64,000 bases of DNA from Pseudoxanthomonas sp. GM95 (lineage in GTDB: Bacteria > Pseudomonadota > Gammaproteobacteria > Xanthomonadales > Xanthomonadaceae): assembly GCF_900109775.1 (NCBI RefSeq), contig NZ_FOAX01000003.1, positions 1 through 64,000 of the forward strand, read 5' to 3'. Each line of letters starts with the position of its first letter. Positions within the stretch are counted from its first letter, which is position 1. Under the pieces are notes generated by a model that made no database searches, was not told the origin of the DNA, and saw only the letters and a program-made list of their open reading frames with translations. Below are positions 44,900 to 53,748 of this stretch, in pieces. A program made the position numbers and the translations under genes.

Positions 44900-44926
44900 G
44901 ACGAACCGGCAGGGCGCGAATCGACA
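44900..44926 (-). promoter_or_regulatory. ECF42-type promoter, TGTCGA-N17-CGTC
   Basis: On the minus strand TGTCGA (44926-44921), 17 nt, then CGTC (44903-44900), upstream of the YciI start at 44838. The ECF42 promoter consensus that I recall from the literature is TGTCGA at -35 and CGTC-like at -10. The distance implies a leader of about 50-55 nt. Suggests direct autoregulation of the operon. Confidence 0.65.
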
Positions 44927-45051
44927 CGTGCCTGAAAACTTTCCGACCTGTCATTGATCGAGGGGGCGCGCCATTGCGCAGTGTGTCAGGGCCTGAGACG
45001 GGTTCTGGGGCATGATGCGGCCCTGACCGAGGCCACGATGCGGGAGCCGCC

Positions 45052-45459
45052 ATGCAGTTCTTGATACTCATCAACACCGACCAGGAACTGGTGGATGCCC
45101 TGCCCCCGGCCGAATACGACCGGCTGATGCGTGGCTGCTTCGAGCACGCCGACCAGCTCAAGCGCGAAGGCGTGCTATTGGGTTCGCAACAGCTGGAAGC
45201 GCCCAGCACCGGCCGCTCGATCCGCGTGCGCAACGGCCGCACCAGCGTGGTCGACGGGCCGTTCGCCGAGACCAAGGAGCTGCTGGCCGGCTTCAACCTG
45301 ATCGAGGCCGCCGACCTGGACGAAGCCGAGGCCATCGCCCGCACGTTTCCGTGGGCCGCGGTGGGCTGTATTGAAGTGCGCCCGGTGCGCGACATGGGCC
45401 TAGTGCGCGCGCGCGTCGGCGCGCAGGCCGGTTCGCTGGAGCTGGTCCAGGCCGGGTGA
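45052..45459 (+). CDS. YciI/DGPF-domain protein, divergent from the ECF42 operon
   Basis: 135 residues. MQFLILINTDQELVDALPPAEYDRLM, then IRVRNGRTSVVDGPFAETKELLAGFNLIEA (DGPF motif) and VGCIEVRPVRDMGLV. Paralogue of the 44419-44838 protein; both share RxxxxxxxVxDGPFAETKELxAGF. Its start has GGGAGCCGCC upstream. No TGTCGA element was found in front of it, so it may not be under the same sigma factor. Confidence 0.9.
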   Translation: MQFLILINTDQELVDALPPAEYDRLMRGCFEHADQLKREGVLLGSQQLEAPSTGRSIRVRNGRTSVVDGPFAETKELLAGFNLIEAADLDEAEAIARTFPWAAVGCIEVRPVRDMGLVRARVGAQAGSLELVQAG

Positions 45460-45558
45460 ATGCCACTGCTGCAGCGTCGCCCTGTGACGCTTGACGCCTG
45501 CTTCACCGCACCGGCTCCTACAGTGGACGCCACAGGGATTCTTGGGGCACGGGGACGC

Positions 45559-45867
45559 ATGCACGCCAGCACGCCGACGACCGATAGCAGTGGCGCACGC
45601 GCCGTCGTGGTGGACATCACCCAGGAACTGCGCTGGTGGCGCACGTTCTACGCGCAGTATCCGCAGGGGCGGCCGGTGTTCTCGCAGGCCGAGCCGACGC
45701 TGAAGTTCGCTTACGACAGTTACCTGTTGCGCCCGCACGAGCGCCTGGACGCGCTGTGGCCGGACATCCACCAGCGTTATGGCCAGTTGCCCGCGCACGA
45801 ACGCCTGGACTGGCCGCGCGCCGAGCAGGTCATCGGCGAAGTCTGGCGACGCATCCTGTCGCCCTGA
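45559..45867 (+). CDS. small unnamed family, member A
   Basis: 102 residues from ATG 45559 (GGGGA upstream); an ATG directly after the previous stop (45460) gives a longer form that lacks similarity to relatives. Core: VVVDITQELRWWRTFYAQYP, then AEPTLKFAYDSYLLRPHERL and QVIGEVWRRI. Two other proteins in this window (53749-54042 and 54251-54589) share the pattern D-I-x3-E-x2-[WY]W-x3-Y, AYDxYL and VWxRI. No signal peptide or known domain. Function unknown. Confidence 0.7.
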   Translation: MHASTPTTDSSGARAVVVDITQELRWWRTFYAQYPQGRPVFSQAEPTLKFAYDSYLLRPHERLDALWPDIHQRYGQLPAHERLDWPRAEQVIGEVWRRILSP

Positions 45868-45873
45868 ACCGCG

Positions 45874-47292
45874 TTACTGCGGCAATGCGGCCGCCAACAA
45901 CGCGAGATCATTCTTGAACAGGGCCAGCGCCGCCTGGCGCGCTTCGCCTTCCGGCTGACGCAACACCCACGACGGATGCAGCGTCGCCAGCGCACGCGCG
46001 CCTTCAGCCATCACGCGCCACTGGCCACGCTGCGCCATCAGCTGGAAGTCGCCGCCCAGCACCGTGCGTGCCGCATTGGCGCCCAGGCACACGATCAGCT
46101 GCGGGTCGATCCGCGCCAGTTCCTGCTGCAGCCACGGCCGGCAGGCCTGCACCTGCGTGCTGGTCGGGTTGCGATGCAGGCGCCGCTTGCCGCGCTGCTC
46201 GAAGCGGAAATGCTTCACCGCATTGGTCAGGTACAACGTGCGACGGTCAATGCCCAGTTCCGCCAGGACGCGGTCCAGCAGCTTGCCCGCCGGCCCGACG
46301 AACGGCCGCCCGCTCAGGTCTTCCTCATCGCCGGGCTGCTCGCCCATCAGCACCACGCGTGCGTCGTCCGGCCCCTCGCCGAACACGGTGCGCGTGGCCG
46401 GCTGCCACAGTTCGCAGCGCCGACAGGCGGCTGCCGCAGCGCGCACGGCATCGAGCGAATCGTCGGCGGTGAGCACGGGCTCGGCTGGCGCTTCGGGAAT
46501 GCGGCGGCGCGGCAGTTCCGGGGCACGCTCGGCCATCTCGCGCACGCGCGCACCGGCGTTCTGGATCAGCTCGGGCAGCAGCTGCGTCTCGGGCAGGTGC
46601 TTCCAGTATTTCTGCGGCATCTCCGAGCGCATCATCGTGGGGTTGAGCCGCGCCGGATTGAAGATGTTGGCGTAGTAGGTGCGCCAAAGCGACTCGCGCG
46701 CGTCGTCCTCCGGCGCATCGGCGCGCACGCCGCCCGGCCCGAACGCCAGCGCATGGCCATCCCAGTGCGCACTGCGATACGGCGTCAGGATCGCCCAGCG
46801 CATGCCCGCAAAGCGCCGCGCGAAGAACGGCGCCACCCGATCGACGATGTAGTGTTCCGGCTCGAACCACGCCACGAACGCCTCGGTCTCGCCCGGCACC
46901 TCGCGAAACCGCACGAAGGCCTTCATCTTGTGTGTATCGCGCCGCACCGATTTGGCCAGCACCTCGGCGCGATGCACGTCCGCATCGGTGGCATGGTCCA
47001 GCAAGCCGCGCTCGCCCTGCCCCATCCGCCACAACAGCCGATACAACAGCGCATGCCGCTGCGGATCGCGATGGCACAGCACCGCATTGGCCAGCGCCAT
47101 GAAGTCCGAAGACACCCGCGGCGCTTCGCGCACGGCCGGCAGCGCCGCCACGTCCTGCCCGCCGATCAGACTGCCCTGCGCATCACCATTCCACTCCACC
47201 GTCTCCGGCGGCACTTGCGCACACCATGCCGCCCGCGCCGCAACGCGCCATGCTTCCAATTCCCACGGCGGCTCGACGCGCGCAACGAACAC
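45874..47292 (-). CDS. UdgX-type uracil-DNA glycosylase with N-terminal DUF4130-like domain
   Basis: 472 residues. The N-terminal half (about 1-250) resembles DUF4130: HALLYRLLWRMGQGERGLL, RDTHKMKAFVRFRE, WFEPEHYIVDRVAPFFARRF. The C-terminal half is a family-4-like UDG with Fe-S cysteines (Cys290, Cys293, near 385 and 401), GEQPGDEED at 317-325, and the UdgX R-loop GKRRLHRNP with the catalytic His373 that, in characterised UdgX, bonds covalently to uracil sites. The partner radical-SAM gene lies upstream on the same strand, 321 nt away. Good candidate for a suicide-type uracil repair or sensing protein. Confidence 0.92.
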   Translation of the reverse strand: MFVARVEPPWELEAWRVAARAAWCAQVPPETVEWNGDAQGSLIGGQDVAALPAVREAPRVSSDFMALANAVLCHRDPQRHALLYRLLWRMGQGERGLLDHATDADVHRAEVLAKSVRRDTHKMKAFVRFREVPGETEAFVAWFEPEHYIVDRVAPFFARRFAGMRWAILTPYRSAHWDGHALAFGPGGVRADAPEDDARESLWRTYYANIFNPARLNPTMMRSEMPQKYWKHLPETQLLPELIQNAGARVREMAERAPELPRRRIPEAPAEPVLTADDSLDAVRAAAAACRRCELWQPATRTVFGEGPDDARVVLMGEQPGDEEDLSGRPFVGPAGKLLDRVLAELGIDRRTLYLTNAVKHFRFEQRGKRRLHRNPTSTQVQACRPWLQQELARIDPQLIVCLGANAARTVLGGDFQLMAQRGQWRVMAEGARALATLHPSWVLRQPEGEARQAALALFKNDLALLAAALPQ

Positions 47293-47326
47293 GTCAGTGA
47301 GCCCGAGCCGCTACACCAGCACGCGG

Positions 47327-47359
<33 letters not shown>

Positions 47360-47525
47360 CAGCTTGTGATCTACCCGAGCCGTAAAGCGAGCCGAGCACC
47401 GCTGGAAACGGCCGAAGAGGCGCGGGTGTCTGAGCGAAGCGAGTTCCCGCGCCGTGCCGTTTCCGGCGAGGAGCACAGGGCACCGGTGCGCAGCAACGGC
47501 GAGTGTCCGGCGAAGACGGTTTTGC

Positions 47526-47549
47526 TTCCTTTTGCCAAGACAAAAGGAA
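47526..47549. repeat. 9-bp inverted repeat TTCCTTTTG / CAAAAGGAA
   Basis: Perfect 9-bp stem with loop CCAAGA. On the minus strand, about 65 nt past the radical-SAM stop; no T-run directly after, but it may still end that transcript. Confidence 0.6.
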
Positions 47550-47613
47550 ATCGCACCTTCAGGCGCGAAAGCTCTTGAGCTTCTACCTTTAGAGAAGCGG
47601 CGAACAGCAAGGT

Positions 47614-48858
47614 TCAAAACAACCCCATCTGCCTTGGCTTCGGCGCCAACACCGCCCGCAGCTTCATCGGATCATCCAGCGCCGCGCGCGGATGATGATC
47701 CACCACCTGCACGAACGGCAGCACGTTCTTCATCGGCAGCCGCAACCGCGCCAGGTCTTCCACCCGCAAGCGTGCGAACCGGCGCGAGGCGATGATCCGT
47801 TCCACATTGCGCGTGCCGAGCCCCGGCACGCGCAGCAGCAGTTCGCGCGGCGCCACGTTCACATCGACGGGGAAACGCTCGGGGTGGCGCAGCGCCCAGG
47901 CCAGTTTCGGATCGATATCCAGGTCCAGCATGCCGCTGGCGGCATTGGACGGCGCGATCTCGTCCACCGAGAAATCGTAGAAGCGCAGCAGCCAGTCGGC
48001 CTGGTACAGCCGATGCTCGCGCTGCAACGGTGGCGCCTGCAGCGGCAGCTTGCTCGACGCGTCGGGAATCGGGCTGAAGGCCGAGTAATACACGCGCCGC
48101 AGCCGGTAATTGCCGTAGAGGTTGGTGCTGGTCTGCAGGATCGCGCGATCGTCCGCGTCATCGGCGCCGACGATCATCTGCGTGCTCTGCCCGGCCGGCG
48201 CGAAACGCGGCGGCTTGGCGCGGAGCTTTTTTTCCTCGCGGCGCTGCTCCTTGTTCTCCTCGATGCGCCAGCGCAGCTCGCCCATCGCCGCGCGGATGCC
48301 GCCCGGCTTCTTCTCCGGTGCCAGTTGGGCCAGGCCGGATTCGGTCGGCAGCTCGACGTTGATGCTCAGGCGATCGGCATAGCGGCCGGCGGCGGCCAGC
48401 AATTCCGGCGCGGCATCGGGAATGGTCTTGAGATGGATGTAGCCGGCGAACTTGTGGTCCTGGCGCAAGCTGCGCGCCACTTCCACGAGCTGCTCCATCG
48501 TGTAGTCGCCATTGCGGATGATTCCGCTGGAGAGAAACAGGCCTTCGATGTAGTTGCGCTTGTAGAAATCCAGCGTCAGCTGCACCACCTCGGCCGGCGT
48601 GAAACGCGCGCGGCGCACGTTGCTGCTCACACGATTGACGCAGTAGGCGCAGTCGAACACGCAAAAATTGGTCAGCAGGATCTTCAGCAGCGACACGCAG
48701 CGGCCGTCGGGTGTGTACGAATGGCAGATGCCCATGCCTTCGGTGCTGCCGATCCCGCCAGTGCCCAGCGAATGCCGCTTGTCCGCGCCGGAAGAGGCGC
48801 AGGACGCGTCGTACTTTGCGGCATCGGCGAGGATCGCGAGTTTGTCGGTGACGTTCAC
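47614..48858 (-). CDS. UdgX-associated radical SAM protein with C-terminal HhH
   Basis: 414 residues from GTG 48858; no better in-frame start fits family similarity. Radical SAM cluster Cys66-x3-Cys70-x2-Cys73 (NFCVFDCAYC), then FLSSGIIRNGDYTMEQL and YIHLKTIPDAAPELL. The C-terminus has a helix-hairpin-helix (LLRVPGLGTRNVERIIASRRF), implying nucleic-acid binding. This is the family usually called putative DNA modification/repair radical SAM protein, which co-occurs with UdgX. Its reaction is unknown; DNA base or lesion chemistry is the usual proposal. Divergent from the XVIPCD gene (202 nt). Confidence 0.9.
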   Translation of the reverse strand: MNVTDKLAILADAAKYDASCASSGADKRHSLGTGGIGSTEGMGICHSYTPDGRCVSLLKILLTNFCVFDCAYCVNRVSSNVRRARFTPAEVVQLTLDFYKRNYIEGLFLSSGIIRNGDYTMEQLVEVARSLRQDHKFAGYIHLKTIPDAAPELLAAAGRYADRLSINVELPTESGLAQLAPEKKPGGIRAAMGELRWRIEENKEQRREEKKLRAKPPRFAPAGQSTQMIVGADDADDRAILQTSTNLYGNYRLRRVYYSAFSPIPDASSKLPLQAPPLQREHRLYQADWLLRFYDFSVDEIAPSNAASGMLDLDIDPKLAWALRHPERFPVDVNVAPRELLLRVPGLGTRNVERIIASRRFARLRVEDLARLRLPMKNVLPFVQVVDHHPRAALDDPMKLRAVLAPKPRQMGLF

Positions 48859-49060
48859 CCGTCCAGCATGCCCAGCCCATGTCTCAATCCGTGAGACCGC
48901 GCCGTGCCGCCACGCTGAACACGGCAACGCTTTGCTGACATCGGCCACCGCACGCTGGTTTAGGATCGCCTGCGGCGACCGTCGATGGCGGCGCCAGGAA
49001 CAGGATCGCCGCCACGCGCGGCCGGGTGGAAGGAACCTCCCGTTTGAATGGAGACCTCGC

Positions 49061-49489
49061 ATGCCCCTCGACACCGATGCCCCGTCCACCACGCCGCGCC
49101 CCGATGATGCGCTCTATCAGCAGTGCGCCAACGGCGTGCGCCAGATGGAAGCGCAGCTGGGCCGGCCCTACGACGACAACAGCGAACGCCTGAGCGCGAG
49201 CCTGGCTGTGCTGGCGCATGAAAGCGGCCTGCAGCGCGTGGACCATGTGCTGCTGTCCGAGCGCAACGCCCAGGTCGGCCAGGGCGAACACGTGTTCATC
49301 GTGCAAGGCGCGTTGGGCGACCCGGCGCAACTGCGCGCGCACATGCGCACCGAGGATGCAGTGGCGCTGACCGTGCAGCAGTCCGTCGCCAAGCTGCAGA
49401 AGCTGCAGCAAGACCACCAGCTCGCCGCGTCCATCGCACCGGTGCAGCACGCAGAGACGCCGCAGCTGGACCCGCACCGCCTGCGCTAG
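49061..49489 (+). CDS. free-standing XVIPCD-domain protein (T4SS effector-like)
   Basis: 142 residues. Nearly the whole protein is an XVIPCD, the C-terminal signal by which Xanthomonadales type IV effectors bind VirD4: LYQQCANGVRQMEAQLGRPYD, SGLQRVDHVLLSE, HVFIVQGALGDPAQLRAHM, and VQQSVAKLQKLQQDHQ. The usual N-terminal toxin (lipase, nuclease, peptidoglycan hydrolase) is missing; only about 15 residues precede the domain. No immunity lipoprotein or T4SS gene is near. GGAG precedes ATG 49061. May be a relic, a minimal effector, or a coupling-protein competitor. Confidence 0.88.
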   Translation: MPLDTDAPSTTPRPDDALYQQCANGVRQMEAQLGRPYDDNSERLSASLAVLAHESGLQRVDHVLLSERNAQVGQGEHVFIVQGALGDPAQLRAHMRTEDAVALTVQQSVAKLQKLQQDHQLAASIAPVQHAETPQLDPHRLR

Positions 49490-49502
49490 GCGTGCCTCAG
49501 CT

Positions 49503-52493
49503 TCAGCGCGCGGCGACGCCCTGCACGCGCTGCAGGGCCAATTCCAGCGGCTGTGGCCGGCCCAGCAGGTAGCCCTGCACCTGGTCGCAGCCGTGGCGCT
49601 GCAGCCATTCCAGTTCTTCTGGCCGCTCGACGCCCTCGGCGATCATCACCAGGCCCAGGCTATGGCCCAGCTGCAGCAGCGCGCGGCAGATGCTGGCGTT
49701 GCGCGGGTCGCGGTCCACGTCGCAGACGAAGGTGCGGTCCAGCTTGATCGAACTCAGCGGCAGGTGGCGCAGGTAGGACATCGACGAGAACCCGGTGCCG
49801 AAGTCGTCCAGTGAGATGCACACGCCCGCATCGCGCAGGCGCTGCATGATCGCCATGCCCTGCTCGGGCCGGTTCATCAGCACCGTTTCGGTCAGCTCCA
49901 TGTGCAGCGCCAGCGGTGAGATGCCGGCCTGTGTGCAGGCCAGTTCCAGCTCGCCGGCCAGGTCGGCCTGCAGCATCTGCACGGCCGAGACGTTGACCGC
50001 CACCGGCAGGTCGCCGCAACCCTGGCGCTTGAGCCAGGCCTGGGCCTGCGCGGCGCGGCGCAGGATCCAGCTACCCAGCGGCACGATCAGGCCGGTGTCC
50101 TCGCACAACGGGATGAACTCGTTGGGCGGGATGTCGGTGCCATCGCGCTGCGGCCAGCGCACCAGCGCTTCGAGCGCGGCGACGCTGCCGTCGGCCACGC
50201 GCACGATCGGCTGGAAGTGCAGCTCGAATTCGTTCTGCTCGATCGCAGTGCGCAGGCGCGCGGCCATGCGCAGGCGGTCGCTGTAACGCCGCGCCAGTGC
50301 GCCGTCGTAGCGTGCGATCTCGAAGGCCGCCGATTCAAGCGCATGCGCGGCCAGGGCGGCGTTGTCGATGATGCGTTCGGCGCGCTGGCCGCTGCCATCT
50401 TCCTCGGCCAGGCCGAAGCGCGCATCCAGGCGCTGCATCGAGCCGTCGCTGTCGCCGATCGGCTCGCGCACCGCTTCGATCGCCGCTTCGATCGCGGCGG
50501 CCGCGTGGTGCGGGTGGACGATGGCCAGCACAAAATCCTCGTCCGGCTGGTGCGCCGCCAGGCCGAAATCATCGGCCCACTGCTGCAGACGCGCGGCCAG
50601 CGTGCGCAACACGTTGTCGGCGGTCTCGCGCCCCAGCGAATCGCGGATCGGCTGCAGCCCGCGCAGCTGCAGGTAGACCACCTGGTAACCGGGATACACG
50701 CCCTGGTCGAGGCGGTCGCTCAGGGTCTGCACGTTGATCAGGCCAGTGGTCTGGTCATGGCGCGCGCGATAGGCGAGTTCCTTTTCGTACTCGATGCGCT
50801 CGGACACGTCTTCGGCCAGCACCAGCCGCGCGTCCTGCCCACCGAAGCGGATCTCGCTGCCGTGGATGCGCGCCTGCAGGGTCGAGCCATCCTTGCGCCG
50901 GTGCTGCGACACGTGCGCGTCGTCGAAGCCGGCGGCCGCGCCCTGGATCAGCTGACCGGGCTCGCGCAGGCCGCCCGGGCAGATGTCGCGCAGCTGCATG
51001 GTCAGGAATTCCTCGCGGCTGAAGCCGTACTGCAGCGAGGCGGCGCGATTGACTTCAAGGAAGCGCTGGGTACGCGCGTCGTGTACCCAGAACGGCAGCG
51101 GATTGCGGTCGAAGATCAGGCGGAACTGGCGCTCGGCATCGGTGACGCGCGACATCGCCTCCATGCGCTCGCTGATGTCCACCAGCGTGCCGGTCATGCG
51201 CAGGTGGCCGTGGTCGTCCTCGACCACGCCGCCGCGGGCCACGACCCAACGCTCGGTGCCGTCATCGGACACCAGTCTGAACTCGCTGGAGAACGCGCTG
51301 CGGCTGCGCCAGGCGCTAACGAAGCGCTGCCACAGCATGCCGCGATCCTGCAGATGCACGTGGCGACCGAAGCTGCGCAGCGACGAGGTCTCTTCGCCGC
51401 CGAGCCCGAACATACTGCTGATGTCGCCGCCCCAGGCCAGGTGCCCGCTGCCGTGTTCCAGCGCCCATGCGCCGACCTTGCCGGTGTGCTGGGCCAGGCG
51501 CAGGTGCTCGCTGTTGCGCTGGATGTGGTGCAGCAACTCACGCTGGTCGCGATCAGCGCGGCGCACCGCCCGCAGCATCACCAGCAGCATCGCCCAGTAC
51601 AGCAGGTACAGCACCAGCGCCGCACCAACGAACTTGAACCATGGCACCAGCGCCTCGCGCGTGGACAGGCCGGCCCACACCTGCAGCGGATAGGGCTTGA
51701 GCAACCGCACCGCGACCACGCGCCGCAGCCCGTCGATCTCGCTGGTGCGCTCGGGGATCAGCGTGCCGTCGTTGTGCAGTTCTTCCGAGGACGGCCCGGC
51801 CACATGGCGGCCCACCACGTTGTTGGCGCTGGCCAGGCTGCGCGCCAGCAGCACGTCGCCCGGTCCGACCACGCTGGCCAGGCCGTCGCGACCGGTATCC
51901 AGGCCGTCGACCATGGCCTGCAGTTCGTCGGTGTAGAGGCGGGTCAGCAGCCAGTGCGATGGCGCTTCGTCGCCATCGGCCGGCATCGGCAGCGCGATCG
52001 GCAGCACCCAGCGCCCGCTGGCCAACGCATAAGGCTGCCCGAAGCGCAGCGGATTGCGATCGCCATGGGCCGCCGCATCGATCCAGCCGGCGAAGCCTGG
52101 ATCGCCCTGGCCGGTGGTCAGCGCCGTGCCGTCGTGGTCGACCAGCACGATGCTCTGGATTTCATGGTGGCGCGAGACGACCCCGGCGATCGATTCGCTG
52201 ATCAGCCGAGGCGCCTGGTCGGGCACGCTGGCCATGAGCTGGTGCGCATCGCTGCTGATGCCGCCCATCGCGCGCTCGATGTTGCGCAGTTCCAGGGTAA
52301 TGACGCGTTCCAGCCCGGCGACGAGCGCCTGGCTCTGGCGCTCGGCGCCTTCAAGCCGGTTGCGGCGGTCGCTGACCACCCAATAGCCCAGGCCGATCGC
52401 CAGCGCCGCCGCCAGCAACAGGCCGAACCGCAGCACCGTGCGGGCCTGCACGACCGAGCGGAATGGACGATGGCGTGAATCAAGACGATCCAT
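49503..52493 (-). CDS. membrane PAS-GGDEF(degenerate)-EAL c-di-GMP phosphodiesterase
   Basis: 996 residues from ATG 52493. TM1 (VLRFGLLLAAALAIGLGYWVV), a roughly 250-residue periplasmic sensor, TM2 (FKFVGAALVLYLLYWAMLLV), then two PAS/PAC segments and a GGDEF-like domain. The catalytic GGDEF is replaced (HQPDEDFVL), so no cyclase activity is expected. The EAL domain is intact: ALEALVRWP, ELTETVLM, DDFGTGFSSMSYL, IKLDRTFV, IAEGVE and QGYLLGRP. Predicted to hydrolyse c-di-GMP in response to a periplasmic signal. Its stop lies 13 nt from the XVIPCD gene end (convergent). Confidence 0.92.
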   Translation of the reverse strand: MDRLDSRHRPFRSVVQARTVLRFGLLLAAALAIGLGYWVVSDRRNRLEGAERQSQALVAGLERVITLELRNIERAMGGISSDAHQLMASVPDQAPRLISESIAGVVSRHHEIQSIVLVDHDGTALTTGQGDPGFAGWIDAAAHGDRNPLRFGQPYALASGRWVLPIALPMPADGDEAPSHWLLTRLYTDELQAMVDGLDTGRDGLASVVGPGDVLLARSLASANNVVGRHVAGPSSEELHNDGTLIPERTSEIDGLRRVVAVRLLKPYPLQVWAGLSTREALVPWFKFVGAALVLYLLYWAMLLVMLRAVRRADRDQRELLHHIQRNSEHLRLAQHTGKVGAWALEHGSGHLAWGGDISSMFGLGGEETSSLRSFGRHVHLQDRGMLWQRFVSAWRSRSAFSSEFRLVSDDGTERWVVARGGVVEDDHGHLRMTGTLVDISERMEAMSRVTDAERQFRLIFDRNPLPFWVHDARTQRFLEVNRAASLQYGFSREEFLTMQLRDICPGGLREPGQLIQGAAAGFDDAHVSQHRRKDGSTLQARIHGSEIRFGGQDARLVLAEDVSERIEYEKELAYRARHDQTTGLINVQTLSDRLDQGVYPGYQVVYLQLRGLQPIRDSLGRETADNVLRTLAARLQQWADDFGLAAHQPDEDFVLAIVHPHHAAAAIEAAIEAVREPIGDSDGSMQRLDARFGLAEEDGSGQRAERIIDNAALAAHALESAAFEIARYDGALARRYSDRLRMAARLRTAIEQNEFELHFQPIVRVADGSVAALEALVRWPQRDGTDIPPNEFIPLCEDTGLIVPLGSWILRRAAQAQAWLKRQGCGDLPVAVNVSAVQMLQADLAGELELACTQAGISPLALHMELTETVLMNRPEQGMAIMQRLRDAGVCISLDDFGTGFSSMSYLRHLPLSSIKLDRTFVCDVDRDPRNASICRALLQLGHSLGLVMIAEGVERPEELEWLQRHGCDQVQGYLLGRPQPLELALQRVQGVAAR

Positions 52494-52694
52494 GTTGGCG
52501 CGCACTTGGACGGGTTCCCCGTTTCCCACTGTCAAGCAAGCCCGGACGCCGCCATGCCCCGCTCCCCGGGATACGACGGCTTGTCCGGAGCATACGCTGT
52601 TGATGAACGGAATTGGCACGCCCGGTATGGCCGCAGCGTGCCGTGGGTGCCGGCACCGCCACGCGGCCGCAATGAAGCCGGTCCGATGCCCGCC

Positions 52695-53615
52695 TCAGCC
52701 ATGCGGCCAGTCCCGAAGATCGGCGACCGGCACGCCGACCCGCGCGCAGGCCCGCGACGCGACGCCATCGGTCAGGGCCATCCGGAACAGCGGCGCCATC
52801 CCGCGTAGCGTGGTCGAGGCCACGGCGGCCCTGGCGCGCTGGCCGGTACCGAACCCCAGCATCGGCGGCGCCCATGCGGGCAACAATGCCGTCGCCGCGC
52901 CCAGGAACAGATCGCGCGAGACACCCGCGACCGGCACCGGCAGCCGGATCCGGGCCAAGATCTCCATCACCTCGCGCGAGCGCGCATCGAACCGCAGCTG
53001 CGGCTGCATCGCGGCGAAGTACGCCTGGACCTGCGCCTGCGACGCCGGCACCTGGGTTGCGCCGAGCGCCTCGGCGACCCGGCGCACCTCGTCGTAGTAG
53101 CGGTCGGCCATCGGCTCGGGCACCGCCCGGCAGTAGCGCCGGTAGCCCTGCAGGAAGCCATGTGCCTCGGTCACGTGGACCCAGGTCAGCAGGTCCGGAT
53201 CATCGGCCGCATAGGCCTGCCCATCGGCGGTGCTGCCGCGGATGTGCCGGTGGATCTCGCGGACCCGCGCGATCAGCTGCCCGGCCTGGGCGGTGGCCAC
53301 GTAGGTGGTCCCGGCGACGAAGGCCGTGGTCCGGCGCAGCCGGCCGACCAGGTCCTCGCGAAAGTTGGAATGGTCGTAGACCCCGGCCAGCGCGCGCGGG
53401 TGCAGCGCCTGCAGCATCAGCGAGGACAGCCCGCCGGCCAGCATGCCCGGGAAGTCCCCGTGGATCCGCCAGGTCACGCTCTCAGGCCCGAACAGGCCCG
53501 GGTCTCCGGCCGGATGGTCGTAATCCAGCCCGGACTGGCCCCGTGGGAACGCCCCCAGCACCCAGCGGCGAATGGGCTGCGTGGCAGGCCGGACCAGCGT
53601 TCTCAGCATCGACAT
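52695..53615 (-). CDS. oxygenase MpaB family (DUF2236) protein
   Basis: 306 residues. DUF2236 blocks: FGPESVTWRIHGDFPGMLAGG, LMLQALHPRALAGVYDHSNF, TTYVATAQAGQLIARVREIH, LTWVHVTEAHGFLQGYRRYC and PVPVAGVSRDLFLGA. This haem-binding-like family includes MpaB and latex-clearing-protein-like oxygenases; conserved His in HPRA, HVTEAHG are the likely iron ligands. No signal peptide. Substrate unknown. Start at ATG 53615; further upstream frame is not family-like. Confidence 0.88.
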   Translation of the reverse strand: MSMLRTLVRPATQPIRRWVLGAFPRGQSGLDYDHPAGDPGLFGPESVTWRIHGDFPGMLAGGLSSLMLQALHPRALAGVYDHSNFREDLVGRLRRTTAFVAGTTYVATAQAGQLIARVREIHRHIRGSTADGQAYAADDPDLLTWVHVTEAHGFLQGYRRYCRAVPEPMADRYYDEVRRVAEALGATQVPASQAQVQAYFAAMQPQLRFDARSREVMEILARIRLPVPVAGVSRDLFLGAATALLPAWAPPMLGFGTGQRARAAVASTTLRGMAPLFRMALTDGVASRACARVGVPVADLRDWPHG

Positions 53616-53692
53616 TTGGCTATCGTACCGATGACCCGGCCAACCCCGAAGCGCACCGGCGGGCGCCAACCCGAGCAGAAGCACACATGAGA

Positions 53693-53714
53693 AAGGCGCC
53701 CTCGCAGGCGCCTT
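53693..53714 (-). terminator. hairpin after the small-family member B gene
   Basis: Eight-bp perfect stem AAGGCGCC / GGCGCCTT with a 6-nt loop, followed on the minus strand by TCTC. Lies 35 nt past the stop of the 53749 gene. Confidence 0.55.
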
Positions 53715-53748
53715 CGCTCGTTTCAGGAGGGGCTCAAAAGCCCGGCCT

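Noticed and set aside
45052..45459. Including this YciI gene in the ECF42 regulon
   Set aside because: It is divergent, and no TGTCGA element was found before it.
49061..49489. A complete T4SS effector/immunity pair
   Set aside because: No toxin domain and no lipoprotein-like immunity gene on either side.
50217..52478. 753-codon plus-strand open frame
   Set aside because: Antisense to the EAL protein, His/Gln/Arg-rich; a shadow of G+C-rich codons.
49503..52493. Diguanylate cyclase activity
   Set aside because: The GGDEF signature is replaced; only the EAL half has its catalytic residues.
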